Shown here: in pieces, positions 1 to 6,897 of the stretch | How the letters are laid out: every line of letters starts with the position of its first letter | Numbering within the stretch: position 1 is the stretch's first letter | Assembly: GCA_015295885.1 (NCBI GenBank) | Contig: DVEE01000131.1 | Location: 1 to 11,220 of the forward strand | Source: Leptolyngbyaceae cyanobacterium M65_K2018_010 | GTDB taxonomy: Bacteria; Cyanobacteriota; Cyanobacteriia; Phormidesmidales; Phormidesmidaceae | Direction: 5' to 3' | Length of the DNA stretch: 11,220 bases | The notes under the pieces: generated by a model | The model's database searches: none | Seen by the model: only the letters and a program-made list of their open reading frames with translations | What the model was told of the DNA's origin: nothing | Made by a program: the position numbers and the translations under genes

Positions 1-89
1 TTGACTGGAATAAATTTCCTGAAAAGTTCGATAGACTAAAACCTATCTTTATTAGAGTTTAGCCAAAGGGTGTCACCAAAAGAAAGAGG

Positions 90-118
90 CAAATTGATAA
101 AAAGCAATTTGTTTTTTT
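90..118 (+). terminator. Intrinsic-terminator-like hairpin with T7 tract
   Basis: A perfect 7-bp inverted repeat, CAAATTG (90-96) and CAATTTG (105-111), with an 8-base loop is followed at once by seven T (112-118). This is the layout of a rho-independent terminator for a plus-strand gene that would lie left of the window. The stem is AT-rich and therefore weak, so termination efficiency is uncertain. Confidence 0.4.
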
Positions 119-137
119 AGCCAGATTGATAATTTTC

Positions 138-143
138 TATAAT
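138..143 (+). promoter_or_regulatory. -10 box TATAAT of the TPR-protein gene
   Basis: A perfect TATAAT lies at 138-143, with a predicted transcription start near 150. There is no good -35 hexamer; the expected position (about 115-120) falls in the T tract of the preceding hairpin. Cyanobacterial sigma-70 promoters that rely mainly on the -10 element are known. The predicted start coincides with the first base of a long inverted repeat. Confidence 0.5.
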
Positions 144-145
144 GA

Positions 146-299
146 CTGCCCTGGAAAGGCGGCCCCACCCTCTCCTGGTCGTCTTTCCAGGGTGGCTGAT
201 TGACCCCAGGGGCTTACCTGAAAAACCGTCCTGATTCCCCCTCCCGGCCCTGGTAAAGGGTAGAAGAGGGTATCAACTCGAGGGATGGTTACTCTCTTC
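146..299 (+). promoter_or_regulatory. Structured 5' leader with two long hairpins
   Basis: Hairpin 1 is a perfect 10-bp repeat, CCCTGGAAAG (149-158) and CTTTCCAGGG (183-192), extendable with wobble pairs to 146/195; its loop of 24 bases is pyrimidine-rich. Hairpin 2 pairs 263-272 with 290-299 (ten pairs, one G-U). The loop segment ACCCTCT (167-173) is also complementary over 7 bases to AGAGGGT (265-271), the left arm of hairpin 2, so the two folds could compete. This would be the leader (about 180 nt) of the gene starting at 333. It does not match a riboswitch class I recognise; a regulatory role is inference. Confidence 0.4.
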
Positions 300-332
300 A
301 GCATCCAGCCAGTCAGCAAGTAAGGCAGACCC

Positions 333-2600
333 GTGACTAATCGTCATTGGCTAACACACACGGAGCGGGCTTTGGTGGTCGGTTCAGGCCTTGGCACGGT
401 GGCTTCCATAGCGGCCCAAAATGCCCTGCTAGCTACAGCCCCACTCACTGTGCTGGTCGCCATTGGGTTACTGAATCGGGGTCGTGTTGAACGACAACTG
501 CAAGAGGCTCAGGAAAAGTTAGCGCGCCAGCAACGGCAAGCTGGGCACCGACTGACTCATTTGGGCCAGCAGGTTACCGCCCTGCCATCTCCAGAGGCCT
601 TGACCAACTTCCAGCGATCGGTCATGGATCGGAACAATCGCACCTTTGTGCGCTTTGCCCAGGAAATGCAAGGCCTGCGGAGCTACGTGAATGAGCAAAT
701 TCAAACGGCCCAAACCCCGGATCTCACCCAGATTCAGCAGGATATACTCCGGCTCCAGGAACAATCCGGCTCGGCCTGGACTATGGTGCAGAACCTGACC
801 GCCCAGGCGCAACGACTGGCCTCGGCGGGTCGAGTGGAGGTGGCAGAGGCCAAACTGGCTCAGCATAAAACCGATTTGATGCAAACACGGGTGGCCCTAG
901 AAACCCTCAGTGCTGAAATGCGCAATGGATTAACCAACCTCCAAGACGAGTTAGCGCACCTAGAACGCCGCTTCCAAAAGCTACTCCATGCTGCCGGTGC
1001 GGACTATGCCAAAGCGGAGCCAGCGGCACTCCTGAAGGCAATGGCTAAGCTGGTGTCCCAGGAGGAATTTAATAGTCTGGCCAGCCATGTCAAGGAACTC
1101 GCCCGCCAACAGGCCAACCTGGAACGGGATCTGACCAAAATTCCGGTGGGGTCTGTGCATGGTTTGGCGGCCTCTCCCCCATTGCCCCCCCCGCCCCGCG
1201 AACTAGCCGCAGAACTGGAGCGACTGAATCAACTGGTGTATGACCTGCAGCATCAGGTGGCCGATCGACCAACTTCTGACTACGGCCCAGAGCAGGTAGA
1301 GCGGTGGGTGAGCCAGTATTTAGGCCCACTCAAAACCCAGGTTGCCCAGTTGCAACGCTCTACCCAGGCTCTGGCCGAGGCCCAAGGACAGCTAACTCAC
1401 CCCTGGGTAGCAGCAGATCTGGGCCGGCAACCGCCCTGGGCCAGCGACTGGATTATGGATTTCCCCACCCCGGCGATCGCAGGTAATGAACCACCCAAAC
1501 TGGCCAGCCGACAGGCCCTAGAACAAGCCCTGGATGATGCTCAGCATCGACTGCTGGTTGTTTGGCCCTGGGCCAGCAAGATGGTCATGGACGCAGACCT
1601 GCTACGGGGATTTACCCGCCTTTTAGATCGAGGGGGGCAGTTGGAACTGGGCTGGTGTCACCGGGGTAATCCCCAGGAAGGACGTTTAGTGTCCCGTCTG
1701 GGGCAGCGATGGCACTTGGAAACCCTAGAGATGGCGGAGCTTAAGGCTGCCCTGCGCCAATTGTTACCCCTACGCCAGCGGTACCCCGATCGGTTCAAGT
1801 TCAAAGTTATGGGCACCGCCGAAAGTTACCTGGTCTGCGACAGTGGCTCCCAGGGGCCGCCTGGCCAGACCTACGCCATTCTCAGCTTACAAACCCTGTC
1901 CACCCACAGTGCGGTTATTCCCGGTGTGGAAGCCAAGCTGCGCACCACCAATCCCCAGGTTGTTCAGGCCCTGACCCAGCGTTTCCAGAACCCGGCCATC
2001 GAGGCCGAGGATGCCATGGCTTTTTTTAATCGGGGCACCACCCGCCATGATCTGCGCGACCAGCTCGGTGCCATCAGTGACTACAGCCAGGTGATTACCC
2101 TCCAGCCCAACCACGCCGTGGCCTTCAATAACCGAGGGGTCGCCCAACTGGAGCTCAACCGACGGGATAAGGCAGAACAGGACTTTAATCAGGCTATTCA
2201 CTACAATCCTCACCTTTTTGCCGCCTACTGCAATCGAGGCTGGCTGCGGCTCGAGCAGAAGGCTTACCCAGCGGCGGTGCAGGACTTTACTAAGGCCATT
2301 GAACTGCAACCCCAGCTAGCCCTGGCCTACGTCTACCGGGGCCGAGCCTTACAGGAATTGGGCGACCTCAATGGGGCCGTGCGGGATTACAGCGATGCCA
2401 TTGCCTGCGGCGATCCAGTTGCCCTCCCCTACTGCTACCGAAGTGCGGCCTACGAAAGCCAGGGGGATGCCCAGCGGGCGATCGCCGATCTAGAGCAGGC
2501 GTCCCTGCACCTAGAAGCCCAGGGCGACCAGCGGACATTATCCTCTGTGTTGCGCACGCTGAAACGGTTGCAGAATATCAGCTCCCAGAGTAGCCGCTGA
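333..2600 (+). CDS. Membrane-anchored coiled-coil protein with PLD-like and TPR domains
   Basis: This 755-residue protein has no function I recognise. Residues 13-47 hold one or two hydrophobic segments, probably a membrane hairpin. A long Gln/Ala/Leu/Glu-rich region (about 50-270 and 290-370) is predicted coiled coil, broken by a proline-rich linker near 280-288. Residues 390-558 look like a phospholipase D-type fold: a strand at R406-W412 (LLVVWPW), a GGQLEL strand, and GTAESYLVCD (494-503) where active PLD enzymes have HxK...D, so it is probably catalytically dead. Five TPR units of about 34 residues (560-731, with NRG/YRG near each start) suggest protein binding. The start is GTG at 333, supported by TAAGG at 321-325 with a 7-base spacer. 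It is preceded by a long structured leader and looks monocistronic. The PLD assignment is inference; TPRs are clear. Confidence 0.85.
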   Translation: MTNRHWLTHTERALVVGSGLGTVASIAAQNALLATAPLTVLVAIGLLNRGRVERQLQEAQEKLARQQRQAGHRLTHLGQQVTALPSPEALTNFQRSVMDRNNRTFVRFAQEMQGLRSYVNEQIQTAQTPDLTQIQQDILRLQEQSGSAWTMVQNLTAQAQRLASAGRVEVAEAKLAQHKTDLMQTRVALETLSAEMRNGLTNLQDELAHLERRFQKLLHAAGADYAKAEPAALLKAMAKLVSQEEFNSLASHVKELARQQANLERDLTKIPVGSVHGLAASPPLPPPPRELAAELERLNQLVYDLQHQVADRPTSDYGPEQVERWVSQYLGPLKTQVAQLQRSTQALAEAQGQLTHPWVAADLGRQPPWASDWIMDFPTPAIAGNEPPKLASRQALEQALDDAQHRLLVVWPWASKMVMDADLLRGFTRLLDRGGQLELGWCHRGNPQEGRLVSRLGQRWHLETLEMAELKAALRQLLPLRQRYPDRFKFKVMGTAESYLVCDSGSQGPPGQTYAILSLQTLSTHSAVIPGVEAKLRTTNPQVVQALTQRFQNPAIEAEDAMAFFNRGTTRHDLRDQLGAISDYSQVITLQPNHAVAFNNRGVAQLELNRRDKAEQDFNQAIHYNPHLFAAYCNRGWLRLEQKAYPAAVQDFTKAIELQPQLALAYVYRGRALQELGDLNGAVRDYSDAIACGDPVALPYCYRSAAYESQGDAQRAIADLEQASLHLEAQGDQRTLSSVLRTLKRLQNISSQSSR

Positions 2601-2612
2601 GTTGCACCAGCG

Positions 2613-2660
2613 CCTGGATAGCCGGGGGGCGGGGCCGCATTGGAGCACTCCGGCCCCAGG
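2613..2660 (+). terminator. GC-rich hairpin after the TPR-protein gene
   Basis: GGGGCCG (2631-2637) pairs with CGGCCCC (2651-2657), and an outer CCTGG (2613-2617) can pair with CCAGG (2656-2660) as an alternative extension. It lies just after the stop codon at 2598-2600. No T tract follows, so it may only protect the 3' end rather than terminate transcription by itself. Confidence 0.25.
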
Positions 2661-2683
2661 GCAGAACGCTGAACTCCGCCAGG

Positions 2684-2731
2684 TATAGTGGTCTTGGGAA
2701 CAAGCTGGGTTTCCACCGCTGGGAACCCAGC
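2684..2731 (+). promoter_or_regulatory. Candidate -10 box and leader hairpin of redoxin gene
   Basis: TATAGT at 2684-2689 would give a transcript start near 2696; no matching -35 hexamer is visible. Just downstream, 2704-2714 pairs with 2721-2731 (GCTGGGTT...AACCCAGC plus three inner pairs, one G-U) around a 6-base loop, a strong 11-bp hairpin. It lacks a T tract, so I read it as a 5' mRNA hairpin rather than a terminator. The arrangement echoes the leader of the gene at 333. Confidence 0.35.
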
Positions 2732-2772
2732 CAGCCAGCCACAGTCTTCATATTCCCTCCGGAGGTCAACCC

Positions 2773-3354
2773 ATGGTTATGGTGGAATCAACAATGCTGC
2801 CTTTGGGCACCGCCGCCCCTGACTTTGCCCTGACTGATGTGGTTTCGGGCGAAACCATTACCCTAGCCACCTTCGCCGATGCCCCAGCCCTGTTGGTGAT
2901 GTTTATCTGCCGGCATTGCCCCTTTGTTAAACATGTGCAGGCCGAGCTCGCCCGCATCGGTGTGGACTACGGCCCCAAAGGCCTAGGCATTGTTGCCATC
3001 AGTGCCAATAGCCTGCAAACCCATCCCCAGGATGGGCCCGAGTTCCTCAAGGCCCAGGCCGAAGAATGTGGGTTTACCTTCCCCTACTGCTTTGACGCCA
3101 GCCAAACCACCGCCAAACAATACACTGCCGCTTGCACCCCCGACTTCTTTGTGTTTGATCGGGCCAAAAAGCTGGTCTACCGAGGACAACTGGATGACAG
3201 TCGCCCTAGCAACGGCATTCCGGTCACTGGCAAAGACCTGCGAGCGGCCCTAGACGCCGCCCTAGCCGGGTTACCGGGACCAGCAGACCAGAAGCCGAGC
3301 GTAGGTTGCAATATTAAGTGGACCCCTGGCAACGAACCGACCTATTTTGGCTAG
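2773..3354 (+). CDS. Thioredoxin-fold peroxiredoxin-like protein (AhpC/TSA-like family)
   Basis: This 193-residue soluble protein is a predicted thiol redox protein. It opens with LPLGTAAPDFAL, the typical N-terminal strand of AhpC/TSA-Redoxin proteins, and has C46-R-H-C49-P in a FICRHCPFVKH context, the position of the thioredoxin CxxC. Other cysteines are C99, C106, C121 and C179 (PSVGCNIKW near the C terminus). It resembles the PRX-like-1 subgroup of the fold, in which the peroxiredoxin catalytic triad is not kept, so peroxidase activity should not be assumed. The start ATG at 2773 has GGAGG at 2761-2765, spacer 7, which favours it over the in-frame ATG at 2779. No signal peptide is seen, so it is cytosolic. 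Its stop codon overlaps that of the convergent gene. The family call is strong; the substrate is unknown. Confidence 0.88.
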   Translation: MVMVESTMLPLGTAAPDFALTDVVSGETITLATFADAPALLVMFICRHCPFVKHVQAELARIGVDYGPKGLGIVAISANSLQTHPQDGPEFLKAQAEECGFTFPYCFDASQTTAKQYTAACTPDFFVFDRAKKLVYRGQLDDSRPSNGIPVTGKDLRAALDAALAGLPGPADQKPSVGCNIKWTPGNEPTYFG

Positions 3355-4142
3355 TTCCCCAGGCCCCCACGGCCCCCCACCAACACTACCGTATCCCCCA
3401 GGGCCAGCCCCAACTGCCGCTGAGCACTCCCCTGGTTGACGGCAATCTCGATGAACCCATGGCTACCGACCAGCGCCAAGGGTGCCCCCGGTTCAACGGT
3501 GTTGTAGGTGGCAGACCCGGTTAGGCTGACTGGCCCTAGGGCAAGGCGCCAGGAATCGGGACCAACCCGATCCTCTGGGATCGTAGTGACGGCATTGCCA
3601 AAATGGTCAATGTATTGGATGCAACCCTCTAGCCCCTGGTCCGTAGCAATCAAGGGCGGCAGGTCCAGACGCACCAGGGAGTCGGGGCCGATGGGCTGCC
3701 CGATCGCCCCAAAGGCTACACCGCTAGCCAGATGGGCTGCCACAGGAACAAAAATGTCGCGCCCCTGAAAGGTGGCACTGGGATGCGGGGTGCGCCAATA
3801 GGCGGGGTGGGTCAGTTCGACCGCTTGCAGCACCGGGTGGCGATCCATGACCCCGCTGAAAACACCGTTATCGGGCCCGACTAAAATGCCAGCGGCCAGT
3901 TGTAGGGCAATGGCACGGCGGTGGGTCCCCACACCCGGATCGACCACGACGACATGAATGGTTTTGGGGGGGAAGTAAGGAAAGGCTGTGAGTAACTGAA
4001 AGCGCGCGGCCCAAATGTCTTGGGGGGGAATGGCATGGGTTAAATCAATAACCGGCGTGGTCGGGCAGCGACTGGCAATAATGCCCTTCATCACACCCAC
4101 ATAGGCGTCCTGGGTGCCAAAGTCAGTCAGCAGGGTAATCAT
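3351..4142 (-). CDS. SAM hydroxide adenosyltransferase (DUF62 family)
   Basis: The 263-residue product matches the SAM hydrolase/SAM-dependent halogenase superfamily (PF01887). Members split S-adenosylmethionine with water or hydroxide to adenosine and methionine. Visible signatures are ITLLTDFGTQDAYVG (2-16), VVDPGVGTHRRA (66-77), GPDNGVFS (89-96) and GRDIF (127-131). The Asp and Arg of the Asp-Arg-His triad described for the archaeal homologue are present as D68 and R75. The His expected in the TFHGRD motif is Gln here (Q126, codon CAG read from 3765-3767), so activity may be altered. Length is normal for the family. The start ATG at 4142-4140 has no clear Shine-Dalgarno sequence. It is divergent from the amidohydrolase gene (81-bp gap) and convergent with the redoxin gene, sharing CTAG. 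Physiological role in cyanobacteria is not established. Confidence 0.9.
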   Translation of the reverse strand: MITLLTDFGTQDAYVGVMKGIIASRCPTTPVIDLTHAIPPQDIWAARFQLLTAFPYFPPKTIHVVVVDPGVGTHRRAIALQLAAGILVGPDNGVFSGVMDRHPVLQAVELTHPAYWRTPHPSATFQGRDIFVPVAAHLASGVAFGAIGQPIGPDSLVRLDLPPLIATDQGLEGCIQYIDHFGNAVTTIPEDRVGPDSWRLALGPVSLTGSATYNTVEPGAPLALVGSHGFIEIAVNQGSAQRQLGLALGDTVVLVGGRGGLGN

Positions 4143-4188
4143 AATCAGTCCAGATGAATAGTGAACAGTTTGCTTGGGGCGGCTGGCC

Positions 4189-4194
4189 TAAAAT
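4189..4194 (+). promoter_or_regulatory. Candidate -10 box TAAAAT for amidohydrolase gene
   Basis: TAAAAT at 4189-4194 would start transcription near 4201, about 23 nt before the ATG at 4224. There is no convincing -35 hexamer at the usual spacing. The same bases read on the minus strand as TATTTT, so the 81-bp divergent spacer could carry overlapping -10 elements for both genes. A weak GGA at 4211-4213 is the only possible ribosome binding site. Confidence 0.3.
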
Positions 4195-4223
4195 AGAGAG
4201 CCTTTTTCACGGACGATTTTGCG

Positions 4224-4922
4224 ATGGCTGTGATTTCTGCCCAACCCTACGACTATCTTCTCCCCACCAGCACCGGGGTAGCGTTGGTAATTATTGACAT
4301 GCAGCGCGATTTTTTAGAACCAGGCGGCTTTGGAGCAGCCCTAGGCAACGATGTGACTCGATTGCAGGCCATTGTGCCCACGCTGCAGCGGTTACAGGCG
4401 GCCTTTCGGCACCTCCATGTGCCGGTCATCCAAACCGTGGAAGGGCATCGCCCAGATCTGTCGGATTGCCCGCCTGCTAAGCGGCAACGGGGCAACGCTC
4501 CCCTCAAAATTGGCGATCCCGGCCCCATGGGCCGGATTTTGGTTTTAGGCGAACCTGGCAATAGCATTATTCCCGAGCTGGCTCCCCGGCCAGAAGAAAC
4601 CGTGGTCGAGAAACCAGGCAAAGGGGCGTTTTACAACACTAACCTGGAGTTTTTGTTGAAAACCCACAATATTAGCCACCTGATCTTGGCTGGTGTCACC
4701 ACCGAAGTCTGTGTGCAAACCACCATGCGCGAAGCCAACGATCGCGGCTACGAATGCCTGCTGGTGGAAGACGCCACCGAGAGCTACTTCCCTGAGTTTA
4801 AGCAGGCTACCCTGGCCATGGTGCGAGCCCAGGGTGGCATTGTGGGTTGGACCGCAACCGCTGACCAGGTTCTGGCTGGCCTTCAGACCTGGCATGCTCC
4901 CCCCCAGGTCACGGTCCACTAA
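4224..4922 (+). CDS. Isochorismatase-family cysteine hydrolase, biuret amidohydrolase-like
   Basis: This 232-residue cytosolic enzyme belongs to the isochorismatase-like amidohydrolases, which cleave C-N bonds through an Asp-Lys-Cys triad. The triad is visible: D25 in LVIIDMQRDF, K130 in VEKPGKGAFY, and C163 in GVTTEVCVQTT. The KPGKGAF motif, the IGDPGPMGR and GEPGNSIIPEL stretches, and the spacing of D25, K130, C163 and Q203 match what I recall for biuret hydrolase (D36, K142, C175, Q215), so biuret or a related ureido compound is the best substrate guess. Related families such as ureidoacrylate or nicotinamide hydrolases remain possible. No urea, allophanate or cyanurate genes lie beside it. 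The start is ATG at 4224, with no strong Shine-Dalgarno. It is divergent from the DUF62 gene and 98 bp before the amylase gene. Family call is firm, substrate tentative. Confidence 0.88.
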   Translation: MAVISAQPYDYLLPTSTGVALVIIDMQRDFLEPGGFGAALGNDVTRLQAIVPTLQRLQAAFRHLHVPVIQTVEGHRPDLSDCPPAKRQRGNAPLKIGDPGPMGRILVLGEPGNSIIPELAPRPEETVVEKPGKGAFYNTNLEFLLKTHNISHLILAGVTTEVCVQTTMREANDRGYECLLVEDATESYFPEFKQATLAMVRAQGGIVGWTATADQVLAGLQTWHAPPQVTVH

Positions 4923-4992
4923 CCGAGCCCTTCTTTACCGTTTCCTTATCTCCACCTCCTATGCTGATCCGATACGTGGTTGAGCCACGGCG

Positions 4993-5014
4993 TCCCTTAA
5001 TCCCTTAATCCCTT
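4993..5014 (+). repeat. Short tandem repeat TCCCTTAA next to amylase start
   Basis: TCCCTTAA occurs at 4993-5000 and 5001-5008, followed by a partial copy TCCCTT at 5009-5014, ending six bases before the amylase ATG at 5021. The repeat occupies the place where a Shine-Dalgarno sequence would lie and contains none. It may be a simple slipped repeat or a binding site in the leader. Confidence 0.6.
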
Positions 5015-5020
5015 GGTGCC

Positions 5021-6676
5021 ATGTCTAGCATCTTCAAACAGCTTAAAGAGTCCTTCCAATCCCTGGGGACGGCCCTCACCAGCGAGGCCCGCGAAACCGC
5101 CAGGAGCGCCCTGCGGGAGTGGTTAGAGGCGAATGCCTCAACCCTGCGCGCCAAACGGGGAGGGGATGAATTTAACGGCACCATGATGCAGTACTTCCAT
5201 TGGTATACCCCCGCCGATGGCAACCACTGGAACCGGGTGCAGGAATCAGCCCCAGCCTTGGCGGAAGCCGGCATTACCGCCCTCTGGCTGCCTCCTGCCT
5301 ATAAGGGCATTGGTGGGGGCTACGATGTGGGCTATGGGGTCTATGATCTGTTTGATCTGGGCGAATTTGACCAAAAGGGGTCTGTTCGGACTAAGTACGG
5401 CACTAAGGACGAGTATGTAGCAGCGGTCAAAACCTGCCGAGATCTGGGCATTAACATCTATGCCGACGTGGTGTTTAACCACAAAATGGCCGCCGACTTT
5501 GAGGAAGAATTTAACGCCACCCCCATGGATCCTGGGGATCGCCATCGTCCCCTGGGGGATATGCGGAAAATTAAATCCTGGACTGGCTTTGACTTCCCTG
5601 GTCGAGGCAATCAGTACTCCAGTATGAAGTGGCACTGGTACCACTTTGATGCGATCGACTACAACAGCTATGAACCTGATTTCAAAGCCGTCTGGCTGAT
5701 GGAGGGCAAATCCTTTGACGACAAAGTGAGTCTGGAATCGGGCAACTTTGACTATCTGATGGGGTGTGACCTAGACATTGACCATCCTGAAGTGCGCGGT
5801 GAGCTCAAATACTGGGGCGAGTGGATGCTCGATAACATTGGCGTGGATGGCTTTCGCTTAGATGCCATCAAGCACATCTGCGGTGACTTCTTTGTCGACT
5901 GGCTAGAGCATCTAGAAAATCATGCCCAACGCGATCTTTTTTGCGTCGGTGAATACTGGACCTACGACCTGGGTGCCTTGAGCTGGTACGCCGGTAATTC
6001 AGGGGGGCGTCTTAATTTATTTGATGCACCCCTGCACAACAATTTTCATCAAGCCAGCAAGGCCGGTGAACGTTATGACCTGCGAACCATCTTTGACCAT
6101 ACGGTGGTTCAAGAAATGCCTCTGCTGGCCGTCACCCTAGTCGAGAACCACGACACCCAACCCCTGCAAGCTTTAGAGTCGGTGGTAGAGGCTTGGTTTA
6201 AGCCTTTGGCCTACGCCATGATTCTGCTGCGGGCCGAGGGCTACCCCTGTATTTTTTACCCCGATTACTACGGGGCCCATTACGTAGACAAGGGCCGTGA
6301 TGGCCACGAGTACGAAATCTGGCTCGACTCCCACAAAGACATCATCGACCGGCTGTTAATCGGTCGCAGGCACTTTGCCTACGGTCCCCAATACGACTAT
6401 TTTGACCACCCCAACCTGGTGGGTTGGACTCGTCTCGGCACGGAGAACCATCCCCGGGCCATGGCCGTAGTGCTGAGCAATGGCGCCGGGGGCAGTAAGT
6501 GGATGGAAGTGGGTAAGCCCAACACCACCTTCTACGACCTGACCGGTCATGTTCAGGGAACCATAACAACAAACCAGGACGGGTGGGGCGAATTTCGCTG
6601 CAATGGGGGCTCGGTATCCATTTGGGTCGAAGATCATCCCATCCTGAGGGGGCTGATCAGTCTGGTTACCCCTTAG
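5021..6676 (+). CDS. Cytoplasmic alpha-amylase, GH13 (subfamily 5-like)
   Basis: This 551-residue glycoside hydrolase cleaves alpha-1,4 glucan links and most likely acts on intracellular glycogen or its dextrins. The (beta/alpha)8 domain starts near residue 48 with FNGTMMQYFHWYTPADG. Catalytic residues are visible: DVVFNH with H154, nucleophile D281 in GVDGFRLDAIKH, acid/base E311 in FCVGEYW, and D378 in VENHDTQ. A beta-rich C-terminal domain follows (about 450-540). There is no signal peptide, in line with the cytoplasmic GH13_5 type. The first 47 residues form an unusual charged, probably helical extension absent from typical bacterial enzymes I recall. The start ATG at 5021 lacks a Shine-Dalgarno and sits after a tandem repeat; the next Met codons (52, 53) lie inside the conserved domain and cannot be starts. 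No glycogen-metabolism gene is adjacent. Confidence 0.93.
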   Translation: MSSIFKQLKESFQSLGTALTSEARETARSALREWLEANASTLRAKRGGDEFNGTMMQYFHWYTPADGNHWNRVQESAPALAEAGITALWLPPAYKGIGGGYDVGYGVYDLFDLGEFDQKGSVRTKYGTKDEYVAAVKTCRDLGINIYADVVFNHKMAADFEEEFNATPMDPGDRHRPLGDMRKIKSWTGFDFPGRGNQYSSMKWHWYHFDAIDYNSYEPDFKAVWLMEGKSFDDKVSLESGNFDYLMGCDLDIDHPEVRGELKYWGEWMLDNIGVDGFRLDAIKHICGDFFVDWLEHLENHAQRDLFCVGEYWTYDLGALSWYAGNSGGRLNLFDAPLHNNFHQASKAGERYDLRTIFDHTVVQEMPLLAVTLVENHDTQPLQALESVVEAWFKPLAYAMILLRAEGYPCIFYPDYYGAHYVDKGRDGHEYEIWLDSHKDIIDRLLIGRRHFAYGPQYDYFDHPNLVGWTRLGTENHPRAMAVVLSNGAGGSKWMEVGKPNTTFYDLTGHVQGTITTNQDGWGEFRCNGGSVSIWVEDHPILRGLISLVTP

Positions 6677-6698
6677 CCCGCGACTGGAGCCCTGACCG

Positions 6699-6721
6699 CC
6701 CTACTTGGGCTATCGGTAGGG
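6699..6721 (+). terminator. Possible terminator hairpin after amylase gene
   Basis: CCCTAC (6699-6704) pairs with GTAGGG (6716-6721) around an 11-base loop, followed by the weakly T-rich TTGTTC. It starts 22 bases after the amylase stop codon. The short stem and broken T tract make this only a candidate. Confidence 0.25.
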
Positions 6722-6738
6722 TTGTTCAGAGGACAGCC

Positions 6739-6759
6739 GCTCAGGCTTAAGCCTAGAGC
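6739..6759. repeat. Perfect 12-bp palindrome AGGCTTAAGCCT in hairpin
   Basis: AGGCTTAAGCCT (6743-6754) is a perfect palindrome. As RNA, GCTC (6739-6742) and GAGC (6756-6759) extend it, with one bulged A, to an 8-bp stem with a TTAA loop. It could be a protein-binding dyad or a hairpin at the end of the amylase transcript; nothing in the sequence decides between these. Confidence 0.4.
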
Positions 6760-6873
6760 CACCACTTCGGTTGCAACGCCGGTCCGGAACCTGGTTTCTG
6801 AGTCGTTGTTCTAGGAACATAGGGTATGTGCCCAATTGAGCCATCGGGTTTCTAGACGTACTGCACCGATGCT

Positions 6874-6897
6874 CTAGGCGGAGCCATCCGGCGGTTG
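6874..6897 (+). repeat. Left copy of imperfect flanking repeat
   Basis: CTAGGCGGAG is followed by CCAT and GGCGGTTG within 24 bases. The same blocks in the same order occur at 8449-8477, on the other side of the unknown gene, with five extra bases in that copy. Origin is unknown; chance similarity is not excluded. Confidence 0.35.

Larger units (their letters stand above)
1..332. other. Gene-free regulatory stretch at left edge
   Basis: No convincing coding frame is present on either strand. The first 140 bases are much more AT-rich than the rest of the window. They hold a hairpin followed by a run of T, which suits the end of a gene lying off the left edge, and then a TATAAT box. Bases 146-299 are GC-rich and carry two long inverted repeats that would form the untranslated leader of the gene starting at 333. 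The 60-codon open frame on the minus strand here (137-319) has no recognisable protein character and is best explained by the inverted repeats and GC content. Confidence 0.7.

Noticed and set aside
1..16. TTGACT at 1-6 as a -35 box
   Set aside because: No -10 hexamer lies at 16-18 bases spacing; the nearest candidate, TAGACT at 32-37, is 25 bases away.
1176..1200. C-rich run in the TPR-protein gene as a frameshift site
   Set aside because: The frame stays open and sensible on both sides; it encodes a proline-rich linker, with no sign of a frame change.
4975..4989. CGTGG-TTGAG-CCACG dyad before the amylase gene as an operator or terminator
   Set aside because: The stem is only 5 bp, there is no T tract, and it matches no known operator, so it was not listed as a feature.
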